DNA of 64,000 nt, taken from positions 41,483,907-41,547,906 of the forward strand of contig JAQNBH010000013.1 in the NCBI GenBank assembly GCA_028752905.1, given 5' to 3'. Every line of letters begins with the position of its first letter. Within the stretch, counting starts at the first letter, position 1. The translations under genes and the position numbers were made by a program. The notes under the pieces were generated by a model, which worked only from the letters and a program-made list of their open reading frames with translations, was not told where the DNA came from and did no database searches. The DNA comes from Cladorhizidae sp. MBARI D1340-BT2. Lineage: Eukaryota; Porifera; Demospongiae; Poecilosclerida; Cladorhizidae. This document shows, piece after piece, positions 15,801 through 31,700 of this stretch.

Positions 15801-17862
15801 ACACTTCATGAGCCATCACTTCCTAACAAACACTTCATGCAGCCATCACTTCCTAACAAACACTTCATGAGCCATCACTTCCTAACAAACACTTCATGCA
15901 GCCATCACTTCCTAACAAACACTTCATGAGCCATCACTTCCTAACAAACACTTCATGAGCCATCACTTCCTAACAAACACTTCATGCAGCCATCACTTCC
16001 TAACAAACACTTCATGAGCCATCACTTCCTAACAAACACTTCATGCAGCCATCACTTCCTAACAAACACTTCATGCAGCCATCACTTCCTAACAAACATT
16101 TTATGCAGCCATCACTTCCTAACAAACACTTTATGAGCCATCACTTCCCAACAAACACTTCATGCAGCCATCACTTCCTAACAAACACTTCATGCAGCCA
16201 TCACTTCTAACAAACACTTCATGCAGCCATCACTTCCTAACAAACACTTCATGCAGCCATCACTTCCTAACAAACACTTCATGCAGCCATCACTTCCTAA
16301 CAAACACTTCATGCAGCCATCACTTCCCAACAAACACTTCATGCAGCCATCACTTCCTAACTAACACTTCATGAGCCATCACTTCCTAACAAACACTTCA
16401 TGCAGCCATCACTTCCTAACAAACACTTCATGCAGCCATCACTTCCCAACAAACACTTCATGCAGCCATCACTTCCTAACAAACACTTCATGAGCCATCA
16501 CTTCCTAACAAACACTTCATGCAGCCATCACTTCCTAACAAACACTTCATGCAGCCATCACTTCCTAACAAACACTTCATGAGCCATCACTTAATAACAA
16601 ACACTTCATGCAGCCATCACTTCCTAACAAACACTTCATGCAGCCATCACTTCCTAACAAACACTTCATGCAGCCATCACTTCCCAACAAACACTTCATG
16701 CAGCCATCACTTCCTAACAAACACTTCATGAGCCATCACTTCCTAACAAACACTTCATGCAGCCATCACTTCCTAACAAACACTTCATGCAGCCATCACT
16801 TCCTAACAAACACTTCATGCAGCCATCACTTCCTAACAAACACTTCATTCAGCCATCACTTCCAAACAAACACTTCATGCAGCCATCACTTCCTGATAAA
16901 CACTTCATTCAGCCATCACTTCCTAACAAACACTTCATGCAGCCATCACTTCCTAACAAACACTTCATGAGCCATCACTTCCCAACAAACACTTCATGCA
17001 GCCATCACTTCCCAACAAACACTTCATGCAGCCATCACTTCCCAACAAACACTTCATGCGCAGCCATCACTTCCCAACAAACACTTCATGCAGCCATCAC
17101 TTCCTAACAAACACTTCATGCAGCCATCACTTCCTAACAAACACTTCATGCAGCCATCACTTCCCAACAAACACTTCATGCAGCCATCACTTCCTAACAA
17201 ACACTTCATGAGCCATCACTTCCTAACAAACACTTCATGCAGCCATCACTTTCTAACAAACACTTCATGCAGCCATCACTTCCCAAGAAACACTTCATGC
17301 AGCCATCACTTCCTAACAAACACTTCATGAGCCATCACTTCCTAATAAACACTTCATGCAGCCATCACTTCCTAACAAACACTTCATTCAGCCATCACTT
17401 CCTAACAAACACTTCATTCAGCCATCACTTCCTAACAAACACTTCATGCAGCCATCACTTCCTAACAAACACTTCATGCAGCCATCACTTCCTAACAAAC
17501 ACTTCATGCAGCCATCACTTCCTAACAAACACTTCATGAGCCATCACTTAATAACAAACACTTCATGCAGCCATCACTTCCTAACAAACACTTCATGATC
17601 CATCACTTCCTAACAAACAGTTCATGCAGCCATCACTTCCTAACAAACACTTCATGCAGCCATCACTTCCTAACAAACACTTCTAGCAACCATCACTTCC
17701 TAACAAACACTTCATGCAGCCATCACTTCCTAACAAGCACTTCATGCAGCCATAACTTCCTAACAAACACTTCATGCAGCCATCACTTCCTAACAAACAT
17801 TTTATGCAGCCATCACTTCCTAACAAACACTTTATGAGCCATCACTTCCCAACAAACACTTC

Positions 17863-18756
17863 ATGCAGCCATCACTTCCTAACAAACACTTCATGCAGCC
17901 ATCACTTCTAACAAACACTTCATGCAGCCATCACTTCCTAACAAACACTTCATGCAGCCATCACTTCCTAACAAACACTTCATGCAGCCATCACTTCCTA
18001 ACAAACACTTCATGCAGCCATCACTTCCTAACAAACACTTCATGCAGCCATCACTTCCCAACAAACACTTCATGCAGCCATCACTTCCTAACAAACACTT
18101 CATGAGCCATCACTTCCTAACAAACACTTCATGCAGCCATCACTTTCTAACAAACACTTCATGCAGCCATCACTTCCCAAGAAACACTTCATGCAGCCAT
18201 CACTCCCTAACAAACACTTCATGAGCCATCACTTCCTAATAAACACTTCATGCAGCCATCACTTCCTAACAAACACTTCATTCAGCCATCACTTCCTAAC
18301 AAACACTTCATTCAGCCATCACTTCCTAACAAACACTTCATGCAGCCATCACTTCCTAACAAACACTTCATGCAGCCATCACTTCCTAACAAACACTTCA
18401 TGCAGCCATCACTTCCTAACAAACACTTCATGAGCCATCACTTAATAACAAACACTTCATGCAGCCATCACTTCCTAACAAACACTTCATGATCCATCAC
18501 TTCCTAACAAACAGTTCATGCAGCCATCACTTCCTAACAAACACTTCATGCAGCCATCACTTCCTAACAAACACTTCTAGCAACCATCACTTCCTAACAA
18601 ACACTTCATGCAGCCATCACTTCCTAACAAGCACTTCATGCAGCCATAACTTCCTAACAAACACTTCATGCAGCCATCACTTCCTAACAAACATTTTATG
18701 CAGCCATCACTTCCTAACAAACACTTTATGAGCCATCACTTCCCAACAAACACTTC
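17863..18756. repeat. 894-bp higher-order satellite unit
   Basis: A compact unit whose start landmark returns exactly 894 bp later (17,863 to 18,757). The same 894-bp spacing is found at 31,157 to 32,051 and 40,974 to 41,868. Its diagnostic variants are ctagcaacc, aacaagcac, cataacttc and the catgatcc monomer. It is the shortest multi-variant unit seen to recur at exact length three times. Confidence 0.75.
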
Positions 18757-19768
18757 ATGCAGCCATCACTTCCTAACAAACACTTCATGCAGCCATCACT
18801 TCTAACAAACACTTCATGCAGCCATCACTTCCTAACAAACACTTCATGCAGCCATCACTTCCTAACAAACACTTCATGCAGCCATCACTTCCTAACAAAC
18901 ACTTCATGCAGCCATCACTTCCCAACAAACACTTCATGTAGCCATCACTTCCTAACTAACACTTCATGAGCCATCACTTCCTAACAAACACTTCATGCAG
19001 CCATCACTTCCTAACAAACACTTCATGCAGCCATCACTTCCTAACAAACACTTCATGCAGCCATCACTTCCTAACAAACACTTCATGCAGCCATCACTTC
19101 CTAACAAACACTTCATGCAGCCATCACTTCCCAAGAAACACTTCATGCAGCCATCACTTCCTAACAAACACTTCATGAGCCATCACTTCCTAATAAACAC
19201 TTCGTGCAGCCATCACTTCATAACAAACACTTCATTCAGCCATCACTTCCTAACAAACACTTCATTCAGCCATCACTTCCTAACAAACACTTCATGCAGC
19301 CATCACTTCTGAACAAACACTTCATGCAGCCATCACTTCCTAACAAACACTTCATGCAGCCATCACTTCCTAACAAACACTTCATGCAGCCATCACTTCC
19401 TAACAAACACTTCATGAGCCTTCACTTCCCAACAAACACTTCATGCAGACATCACTTCCTAACAACACTTCATGCAGCCATCACTTCCTAACAAACACTT
19501 CATGAGCCTTCACTTCCCAACAAACACTTCATGCAGCCATCACTTCCCAACAAACACTTCATGCTGCCATCACTTCCCAACAAACACTTCATGCAGCCAT
19601 CACTTCCCAACAAACACTTCATGCAGCCATCACTTCCTAACAAACACTTCATGAGCCATCACTTCCTAACAAACACTTCATGCAGCCATCACTTCCTAAC
19701 AAACACTTCATGCAGCCATCACTTCCTAACAAACACTTCATGAGCCATCACTTAATAACAAACACTTC

Positions 19769-22700
19769 ATGCAGCCATCACTTCCTAACAAACACTTCAT
19801 GATCCATCACTTCCTAACAAACAGTTCATGCAGCCATCACTTCCTAACAAACACTTCATGCAGCCATCACTTCCTAACAAACACTTCTAGCAACCATCAC
19901 TTCCTAACAAACACTTCATGCAGCCATCACTTCCTAACAAGCACTTCATGCAGCCATAACTTCCTAACAAACACTTCATGCAGCCATCACTTCCTAACAA
20001 ACATTTTATGCAGCCATCACTTCCTAACAAACACTTTATGAGCCATCACTTCCCAACAAACACTTCATGCAGCCATCACTTCCTAACAAACACTTCATGC
20101 AGCCATCACTTCTAACAAACACTTCATGCAGCCATCACTTCCTAACAAACACTTCATGCAGCCATCACTTCCTAACAAACACTTCATGCAGCCATCACTT
20201 CCTAACAAACACTTCATGCAGCCATCACTTCCTAACAAACACTTCATGCAGCCATCACTTCCCAACAAACACTTCATGCAGCCATCACTTCCTAACAAAC
20301 ACTTCATGAGCCATCACTTCCTAACAAACACTTCATGCAGCCATCACTTTCTAACAAACACTTCATGCAGCCATCACTTCCCAAGAAACACTTCATGCAG
20401 CCATCACTCCCTAACAAACACTTCATGAGCCATCACTTCCTAATAAACACTTCATGCAGCCATCACTTCCTAACAAACACTTCATTCAGCCATCACTTCC
20501 TAACAAACACTTCATTCAGCCATCACTTCCTAACAAACACTTCATGCAGCCATCACTTCCTAACAAACACTTCATGAGCCATCACTTCCTAACAAACACT
20601 TCATGCAGCCATCACTTCCTAACAAACACTTCATGCAGCCATCACTTCCTAACAAACACTTCATGCAGCCATCACTTCCTAACAAACACTTCATGCAGCC
20701 ATCACTTCCTAACAAACACTTCATGCAGCCATCACTTCCTAACAAACACTTCATGCAGCCATCACTTCCTAACAAACACTTCATGCAGCCATCACTTCCT
20801 TACAAACACTTCATGCAGCCATCATGTCTTAACAAACACTTCATGCAGCCATCACTTCCTAACAAACACTTCATGCAGCCATCACTTCCTAACAAACACT
20901 TCTGCAGCCATCACTTCATAACAAACACTTCATAGCCATCACTTCCTAACAAACACTTCATGCAGCCATCACTTCCCAACAAACACTTCATGCAGCCATC
21001 ACTTCCTAACAAACACTTCATGCAGCCATCACTTCCTAACAAACACTTCATGCAGCCATCACTTCCTAACAAACACTTCATGAGCCATCACTTCCTAACA
21101 AACACTTCATGCAGCCATCACTTCCTAACAAACACTTCATGAGCCATCACTTCCTAACAAACACTTCATGCAGCCATCACTTCCTAACAAACACTTCATG
21201 AGCCATCACTTCCTAACAAACACTTCATGAGCCATCACTTCCTAACAAACACTTCATGCAGCCATCACTTCCTAACAAACACTTCATGAGCCATCACTTC
21301 CTAACAAACACTTCATGCAGCCATCACTTCCTAACAAACATTTTATGCAGCCATCACTTCCTAACAAACACTTTATGAGCCATCACTTCCCAACAAACAC
21401 TTCATGCAGCCATCACTTCCTAACAAACACTTCATGCAGCCATCACTTCTAACAAACACTTCATGCAGCCATCACTTCCTAACAAACACTTCATGCAGCC
21501 ATCACTTCCTAACAAACACTTCATGCAGCCATCACTTCCTAACAAACACTTCATGCAGCCATCACTTCCCAACAAACACTTCATGAGCCATCACTTCCTA
21601 ACAAACACTTCATGCAGCCATCACTTCCTAACAAACACTTCATGCAGCCATCACTTCCTAACAAACACTTCATGCAGCCATCACTTCCTAACAAACACTT
21701 CATGCAGCCATCACTTCCTAACAAACACTTCATGCAGCCATCACTTCCTAACAAACACTTCATGCAGCCATCACTTCCCAAGAAACACTTCATGCAGCCA
21801 TCACTTCCTAACAAACACTTCATGAGCCATCACTTCCTAATAAACACTTCGTGCAGCCATCACTTCCTAACAAACACTTCATTCAGCCATCACTTCCTAA
21901 CAAACACTTCATTCAGCCATCACTTCCTAACAAACACTTCATGCAGCCATCACTTCTGAACAAACACTTCATGCAGCCATCACTTCCTAACAAACACTTC
22001 ATGCAGCCATCACTTCCTAACAAACACTTCATGCAGCCATCACTTCCTAACAAACACTTCATGAGCCTTCACTTCCCAACAAACACTTCATTCAGACATC
22101 ACTTCCTAACAACACTTCATGCAGCCATCACTTCCTAACAAACACTTCATGAGCCTTCACTTCCCAACAAACACTTCATGCAGCCATCACTTCCCAACAA
22201 ACACTTCATGCAACCATCACTTCCCAACAAACACTTCATGCAGCCATCACTTCCCAACAAACACTTCATGCAGCCATCACTTCCTAACAAACACTTCATG
22301 AGCCATCACTTCCTAACAAACACTTCATGCAGCCATCACTTCCTAACAAACACTTCATGCAGCCATCACTTCCTAACAAACACTTCATGAGCCATCACTT
22401 AATAACAAACACTTCATGCAGCCATCACTTCCTAACAAACACTTCATGCAGCCATCACTTCCTAACAAACACTTCATGCAGCCATCACTTCCCAACAAAC
22501 ACTTCATGCAGCCATCACTTCCTAACAAACACTTCATGAGCCATCACTTCCTAACAAACACTTCATGCAGCCATCACTTCCTAACAAACACTTCATGCAG
22601 CCATAACTTCCTAACAAACAGTTCATGCAGCCATCACTTCCTAACAAACACTTCATTCAGCCATCACTTCCTAACAAACACTTCATGCAGCCATCACTTC

Positions 22701-25700
22701 CTGATAAACACTTCATTCAGCCATCACTTCCTAACAAACACTTCATGCAGCCATCACTTCCTAACAAACACTTCATGCAGCCATCACTTCCTAACAAACA
22801 CTTCATGAGCCATCACTTCCTAACAAACACTTCATGCAGCCATCACTTCCTAACAAACACTTCATGAGCCATCACTTCCTAACAAACACTTCATGCAGCC
22901 ATCACTTCCTAACAAACACTTCATGAGCCATCACTTCCTAACAAACACTTCATGAGCCATCACTTCCTAACAAACACTTCATGCAGCCATCACTTCCTAA
23001 CAAACACTTCATGAGCCATCACTTCCTAACAAACACTTCATGCAGCCATCACTTCCTAACAAACATTTTATGCAGCCATCACTTCCTAACAAACACTTTA
23101 TGAGCCATCACTTCCCAACAAACACTTCATGCAGCCATCACTTCCTAACAAACACTTCATGCAGCCATCACTTCTAACAAACACTTCATGCAGCCATCAC
23201 TTCCTAACAAACACTTCATGCAGCCATCACTTCCTAACAAACACTTCATGCAGCCATCACTTCCTAACAAACACTTCATGCAGCCATCACTTCCCAACAA
23301 ACACTTCATGAGCCATCACTTCCTAACAAACACTTCATGCAGCCATCACTTCCTAACAAACACTTCATGCAGCCATCACTTCCTAACAAACACTTCATGC
23401 AGCCATCACTTCCTAACAAACACTTCATGCAGCCATCACTTCCTAACAAACACTTCATGCAGCCATCACTTCCTAACAAACACTTCATGCAGCCATCACT
23501 TCCCAAGAAACACTTCATGCAGCCATCACTTCCTAACAAACACTTCATGAGCCATCACTTCCTAATAAACACTTCGTGCAGCCATCACTTCCTAACAAAC
23601 ACTTCATTCAGCCATCACTTCCTAACAAACACTTCATTCAGCCATCACTTCCTAACAAACACTTCATGCAGCCATCACTTCTGAACAAACACTTCATGCA
23701 GCCATCACTTCCTAACAAACACTTCATGCAGCCATCACTTCCTAACAAACACTTCATGCAGCCATCACTTCCTAACAAACACTTCATGAGCCTTCACTTC
23801 CCAACAAACACTTCATTCAGACATCACTTCCTAACAACACTTCATGCAGCCATCACTTCCTAACAAACACTTCATGAGCCTTCACTTCCCAACAAACACT
23901 TCATGCAGCCATCACTTCCCAACAAACACTTCATGCAGCCATCACTTCCCAACAAACACTTCATGCAGCCATCACTTCCCAACAAACACTTCATGCAGCC
24001 ATCACTTCCTAACAAACACTTCATGAGCCATCACTTCCTAACAAACACTTCATGCAGCCATCACTTCCTAACAAACACTTCATGCAGCCATCACTTCCTA
24101 ACAAACACTTCATGAGCCATCACTTAATAACAAACACTTCATGCAGCCATCACTTCCTAACAAACACTTCATGCAGCCATCACTTCCTAACAAACACTTC
24201 ATGCAGCCATCACTTCCCAACAAACACTTCATGCAGCCATCACTTCCTAACAAACACTTCATGAGCCATCACTTCCTAACAAACACTTCATGCAGCCATC
24301 ACTTCCTAACAAACACTTCATGCAGCCATCACTTCCTAACAAACACTTCATGCAGCCATCACTTCCTAACAAACACTTCATTCAGCCATCACTTCCTAAC
24401 AAACACTTCATGCAGCCATCACTTCCTGATAAACACTTCATTCAGCCATCACTTCCTAACAAACACTTCATGCAGCCATCACTTCCTAACAAACACTTCA
24501 TGAGCCATCACTTCCCAACAAACACTTCATGCAGCCATCACTTCCCAACAAACACTTCATGCGCAGCCATCACTTCCCAACAAACACTTCATGCAGCCAT
24601 CACTTCCTAACAAACACTTCATGCAGCCATCACTTCCTAACAAACACTTCATGCAGCCATCACTTCCCAACAAACACTTCATGCAGCCATCACTTCCTAA
24701 CAAACACTTCATGAGCCATCACTTCCTAACAAACACTTCATGCAGCCATCACTTTCTAACAAACACTTCATGCAGCCATCACTTCCCAAGAAACACTTCA
24801 TGCAGCCATCACTTCCTAACAAACACTTCATGAGCCATCACTTCCTAATAAACACTTCATGCAGCCATCACTTCCTAAAAAACACTTCATTCAGCCATCA
24901 CTTCCTAACAAACACTTCATTCAGCCATCACTTCCTAACAAACACTTCATGCAGCCATCACTTCCTAACAAACACTTCATGCAGCCATCACTTCCTAACA
25001 AACACTTCATGCAGCCATCACTTCCTAACAAACACTTCATGAGCCATCACTTAATAACAAACACTTCATGCAGCCATCACTTCCTAACAAACACTTCATG
25101 ATCCATCACTTCCTAACAAACAGTTCATGCAGCCATCACTTCCTAACAAACACTTCATGCAGCCATCACTTCCTAACAAACACTTCTAGCAACCATCACT
25201 TCCTAACAAACACTTCATGCAGCCATCACTTCCTAACAAGCACTTCATGCAGCCATAACTTCCTAACAAACACTTCATGCAGCCATCACTTCCTAATAAA
25301 CACTTCATGCAGCCATCACTTCCTAACAAACACTTCATGCAGCCATCACTTCCTAACAAACACTTTATGCAGCCATCACTTCCTAACAAACACTTCATGC
25401 AGCCATCACTTCCTAACAAACACTTCATGCAGCCATCACTTCCTAACAAACACTTCATGCAGCCATCACTTCCTAACAAACACTTTATGCAGCCATCACT
25501 TCCTAACAAACACTTCATGCAGCCATCACTTCCTAACAAACACTTCATGCAGCCATCACTTCCTAACAAACACCTCATGCAGCCATCACTTCCTAACAAA
25601 CACTTCATGCAGCCATCACTTCCTAACAAACACTTAATGCAGCCATCACTTCCTAACAAACACTTCATGCAGCCATCACTTCCTAACAAACACTTCATGC

Positions 25701-28700
25701 AGCCATCACTTCCTAACAAACACTTCATGAGCCATCACTTCCTAACAAACACTTCATGCAGCCATCACTTCCTAACAAACACTTCATGCAGCCATCACTT
25801 CCTAACAAACACTTCATGCAGCCATCACTTCCCAACAAACACTTCATGCAGCCATCACTTCCCAACAAACACTTCATGTAGCCATCACTTCCTAACAAAC
25901 ACTTCATGCAGCCATCACTTCCTAACAAACACTTCATGCAGCCATCACTTCCTAACAAACACTTCATGCAGCCATCACTTCCTAACAAACACTTCATGCA
26001 GCCATCACTTCCTAACAAACACTTCATGCAGCCATCACTTCCTAACAAACACTTCATGCAGCCATCACTTCCTAACAAACACTTCATGCAGCCATCACTT
26101 CCTAACAAACACTTCATGCAGCCTTCACTTCCTAACAAACACTTCATGCAGCCATCACTTCCTAACAAACACTTCATGCAGCCATCACTTCCTAACAAAC
26201 ACTTCATGCAGCCATCACTTCCTAACAAACACTTCATGCAGCCATCACTTCCTAACAAACACTTCATGCAGCCATCATGTCTTAACAAACACTTCATGCA
26301 GCCATCACTTCCTAACAAACACTTCATGCAGCCATCACTTCCTAACAAACACTTCTGCAGCCATCACTTCATAACAAACACTTCATAGCCATCACTTCCT
26401 AACAAACACTTCATGCAGCCATCACTTCCCAACAAACACTTCATGCAGCCATCACTTCCTAACAAACACTTCATGCAGCCATCACTTCCCAACAAACACT
26501 TCATGCAGCCATCACTTCCTAACAAACAATTCATGCAGCCATCACTTCCTAACAAACACTTCATGCAGCCATCACTTCCTAACAAACACTTCATGAGCCA
26601 TCACTTCCTAACAAACACTTCATGCAGCCATCACTTCCTAACAAACACTTCATGAGCCATCACTTCCTAACAAACACTTCATGCAGCCATCACTTCCTAA
26701 CAAACACTTCATGAGCCATCACTTCCTAACAAACACTTCATGAGCCATCACTTCCTAACAAACACTTCATGCAGCCATCACTTCCTAACAAACACTTCAT
26801 GAGCCATCACTTCCTAACAAACACTTCATGCAGCCATCACTTCCTAACAAACACTTCATGCAGCCATCACTTCCTAACAAACATTTTATGCAGCCATCAC
26901 TTCCTAACAAACACTTTATGAGCCATCACTTCCCAACAAACACTTCATGCAGCCATCACTTCCTAACAAACACTTCATGCAGCCATCACTTCTAACAAAC
27001 ACTTCATGCAGCCATCACTTCCTAACAAACACTTCATGCAGCCATCACTTCCTAAAAAACACTTCATGCAGCCATCACTTCCTAACAAACACTTCATGCA
27101 GCCATCACTTCCCAACAAACACTTCATGCAGCCATCACTTCCTAACTAACACTTCATGAGCCATCACTTCCTAACAAACACTTCATGCAGCCATCACTTC
27201 CTAACAAACACTTCATGCAGCCATCACTTCCCAACAAACACTTCATGCAGCCATCACTTCCTAACAAACACTTCATGAGCCATCACTTCCTAACAAACAC
27301 TTCATGCAGCCATCACTTCCTAACAAACACTTCATGCAGCCATCACTTCCTAACAAACACTTCATGAGCCATCACTTAATAACAAACACTTCATGCAGCC
27401 ATCACTTCCTAACAAACACTTCATGCAGCCATCACTTCCTAACAAACACTTCATGCAGCCATCACTTCCCAACAAACACTTCATGCAGCCATCACTTCCT
27501 AACAAACACTTCATGAGCCATCACTTCCTAACAAACACTTCATGCAGCCATCACTTCCTAACAAACACTTCATGCAGCCATCACTTCCTAACAAACACTT
27601 CATGCAGCCATCACTTCCTAACAAACACTTCATTCAGCCATCACTTCCAAACAAACACTTCATGCAGCCATCACTTCCAGATAAACACTTCATTCAGCCA
27701 TCACTTCCTAACAAACACTTCATGCAGCCATCACTTCCTAACAAACACTTCATGAGCCATCACTTCCCAACAAACACTTCATGCAGCCATCACTTCCCAA
27801 CAAACACTTCATGCAGCCATCACTTCCCAACAAACACTTCATGCGCAGCCATCACTTCCCAACAAACACTTCATGCAGCCATCACTTCCTAACAAACACT
27901 TCATGCAGCCATCACTTCCTAACAAACACTTCATGCAGCCATCACTTCCCAACAAACACTTCATGCAGCCATCACTTCCTAACAAACACTTCTAGCAACC
28001 ATCACTTCCTAACAAACACTTCATGCAGCCATCACTTCCTAACAAGCACTTCATGCAGCCATAACTTCCTAACAAACACTTCATGCAGCCATCACTTCCT
28101 AATAAACACTTCATGCAGCCATCACTTCCTAACAAACACTTCATGCAGCCATCACTTCCTAACAAACACTTTATGCAGCCATCACTTCCTAACAAACACT
28201 TCATGCAGCCATCACTTCCTAACAAACACTTCATGCAGCCATCACTTCCTAACAAACACTTCATGCAGCCATCACTTCCTAACAAACACTTTATGCAGCC
28301 ATCACTTCCTAACAAACACTTCATGCAGCCATCACTTCCTAACAAACACTTCATGCAGCCATCACTTCCTAACAAACTCCTCATGCAGCCATCACTTCCT
28401 AACAAACACTTCATGCAGCCATCACTTCCTAACAAACACTTCATGCAGCCATCACTTCCTAACAAACACTTCATGCAGCCATCACTTCCTAACAAACACT
28501 TCATGCAGCCATCACTTCCTAACAAACACTTCATGCAGCCATCACTTCCTAACAAACACTTCATGCAGCCATCACTTCCTAACAAACACTTCATGCAGCC
28601 ATCACTTCCTAACAAACACTTCATGCAGCCATCACTTCCTAACAAACACTTCATGCAGCCATCACTTCCTAACAAACACTTCATGCAGCCATCACTTCCT

Positions 28701-31700
28701 AACAAACACTTCATGCAGCCATCACTTCCTAACAAACACTTCATGCAGCCATCACTTCCTAACAAACACTTCATGCAGCCATCATGTCTTAACAAACACT
28801 TCATGCAGCATCACTTCCTAACAAACACTTCATGCAGCCATCACTTCCTAACAAACACTTCTGCAGCCATCACTTCATAACAAACACTTCATAGCCATCA
28901 CTTCCTAACAAACACTTCATGCAGCCATCACTTCCCAACAAACACTTCATGCAGCCATCACTTCCTAACAAACACTTCATGCAGCCATCACTTCCCAACA
29001 AACACTTCATGCAGCCATCACTTCCTAACAAACACTTCATGCAGCCATCACTTCCTAACAAACACTTCATGCAGCCATCACTTCCTAACAAACACTTCAT
29101 GAGCCATCACTTCCTAACAAACACTTCATGCAGCCATCACTTCCTAACAAACACTTCATGAGCCATCACTTCCTAACAAACACTTCATGCAGCCATCACT
29201 TCCTAACAAACACTTCATGAGCCATCACTTCCTAACAAACACTTCATGAGCCATCACTTCCTAACAAACACTTCATGCAGCCATCACTTCCTAACAAACA
29301 CTTCATGAGCCATCACTTCCTAACAAACACTTCATGCAGCCATCACTTCCTAACAAACACTTCATGCAGCCATCACTTCCTAACAAACATTTTATGCAGC
29401 CATCACTTCCTAACAAACACTTTATGAGCCATCACTTCCCAACAAACACTTCATGCAGCCATCACTTCCTAACAAACACTTCATGCAGCCATCACTTCTA
29501 ACAAACACTTCATGCAGCCATCACTTCCTAACAAACACTTCATGCAGCCATCACTTCCTAACAAACACTTCATGCAGCCATCACTTCCTAACAAACACTT
29601 CATGCAGCCATCACTTCCCAACAAACACTTCATGCAGCCATCACTTCCTAACTAACACTTCATGAGCCATCACTTCCTAACAAACACTTCATGCAGCCAT
29701 CACTTCCTAACAAACACTTCATGCAGCCATCACTTCCCAACAAACACTTCATGCAGCCATCACTTCCTAACAAACACTTCATGAGCCATCACTTCCTAAC
29801 AAACACTTCATGCAGCCATCACTTCCTAACAAACACTTCATGCAGCCATCACTTCCTAACAAACACTTCATGAGCCATCACTTAATAACAAACACTTCAT
29901 GCAGCCATCACTTCCTAACAAACACTTCATGCAGCCATCACTTCCTAACAAACACTTCATGCAGCCATCACTTCCCAACAAACACTTCATGCAGCCATCA
30001 CTTCCTAACAAACACTTCATGAGCCATCACTTCCTAACAAACACTTCATGCAGCCATCACTTCCTAACAAACACTTCATGCAGCCATCACTTCCTAACAA
30101 ACACTTCATGCAGCCATCACTTCCTAACAAACACTTCATTCAGCCATCACTTCCAAACAAACACTTCATGCAGCCATCACTTCCTGATAAACACTTCATT
30201 CAGCCATCACTTCCTAACAAACACTTCATGCAGCCATCACTTCCTAACAAACACTTCATGAGCCATCACTTCCCAACAAACACTTCATGCAGCCATCACT
30301 TCCCAACAAACACTTCATGCAGCCATCACTTCCCAACAAACACTTCATGCGCAGCCATCACTTCCCAACAAACACTTCATGCAGCCATCACTTCCTAACA
30401 AACACTTCATGCAGCCATCACTTCCTAACAAACACTTCATGCAGCCATCACTTCCCAACAAACACTTCATGCAGCCATCACTTCCTAACAAACACTTCAT
30501 GAGCCATCACTTCCTAACAAACACTTCATGCAGCCATCACTTTCTAACAAACACTTCATGCAGCCATCACTTCCCAAGAAACACTTCATGCAGCCATCAC
30601 TTCCTAACAAACACTTCATGAGCCATCACTTCCTAATAAACACTTCATGCAGCCATCACTTCCTAACAAACACTTCATTCAGCCATCACTTCCTAACAAA
30701 CACTTCATTCAGCCATCACTTCCTAACAAACACTTCATGCAGCCATCACTTCCTAACAAACACTTCATGCAGCCATCACTTCCTCCTAACAAACACTTCA
30801 TGCAGCCATCACTTCCTAACAAACACTTCATGAGCCATCACTTAATAACAAACACTTCATGCAGCCATCACTTCCTAACAAACACTTCATGATCCATCAC
30901 TTCCTAACAAACAGTTCATGCAGCCATCACTTCCTAACAAACACTTCATGCAGCCATCACTTCCTAACAAACACTTCTAGCAACCATCACTTCCTAACAA
31001 ACACTTCATGCAGCCATCACTTCCTAACAAGCACTTCATGCAGCCATAACTTCCTAACAAACACTTCATGCAGCCATCACTTCCTAACAAACATTTTATG
31101 CAGCCATCACTTCCTAACAAACACTTTATGAGCCATCACTTCCCAACAAACACTTCATGCAGCCATCACTTCCTAACAAACACTTCATGCAGCCATCACT
31201 TCTAACAAACACTTCATGCAGCCATCACTTCCTAACAAACACTTCATGCAGCCATCACTTCCTAACAAACACTTCATGCAGCCATCACTTCCTAACAAAC
31301 ACTTCATGCAGCCATCACTTCCTAACAAACACTTCATGCAGCCATCACTTCCCAACAAACACTTCATGCAGCCATCACTTCCTAACAAACACTTCATGAG
31401 CCATCACTTCCTAACAAACACTTCATGCAGCCATCACTTTCTAACAAACACTTCATGCAGCCATCACTTCCCAAGAAACACTTCATGCAGCCATCACTCC
31501 CTAACAAACACTTCATGAGCCATCACTTCCTAATAAACACTTCATGCAGCCATCACTTCCTAACAAACACTTCATTCAGCCATCACTTCCTAACATACAC
31601 TTCATTCAGCCATCACTTCCTAACAAACACTTCATGCAGCCATCACTTCCTAACAAACACTTCATGCAGCCATCACTTCCTAACAAACACTTCATGCAGC

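Larger units (their letters stand above)
4034..19743. repeat. Satellite mega-block A (about 15.7 kb)
   Basis: This block is followed directly by a related block at 19,769-33,037. Matching landmarks: 4,302 with 20,067; 5,639 with 21,404 (offset 15,765); 7,394 with 21,404 (offset 14,010); 9,569 with 23,129, 11,508 with 25,068 and 14,221 with 27,781 (offset 13,560); 16,162 with 29,453 (13,291); 18,757 with 32,051 (13,294). The offset changes in steps, so the blocks differ by a few large indels (1,755, 450 and 269 bp) and one 3-bp insertion, with almost identical sequence between. Confidence 0.8.
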
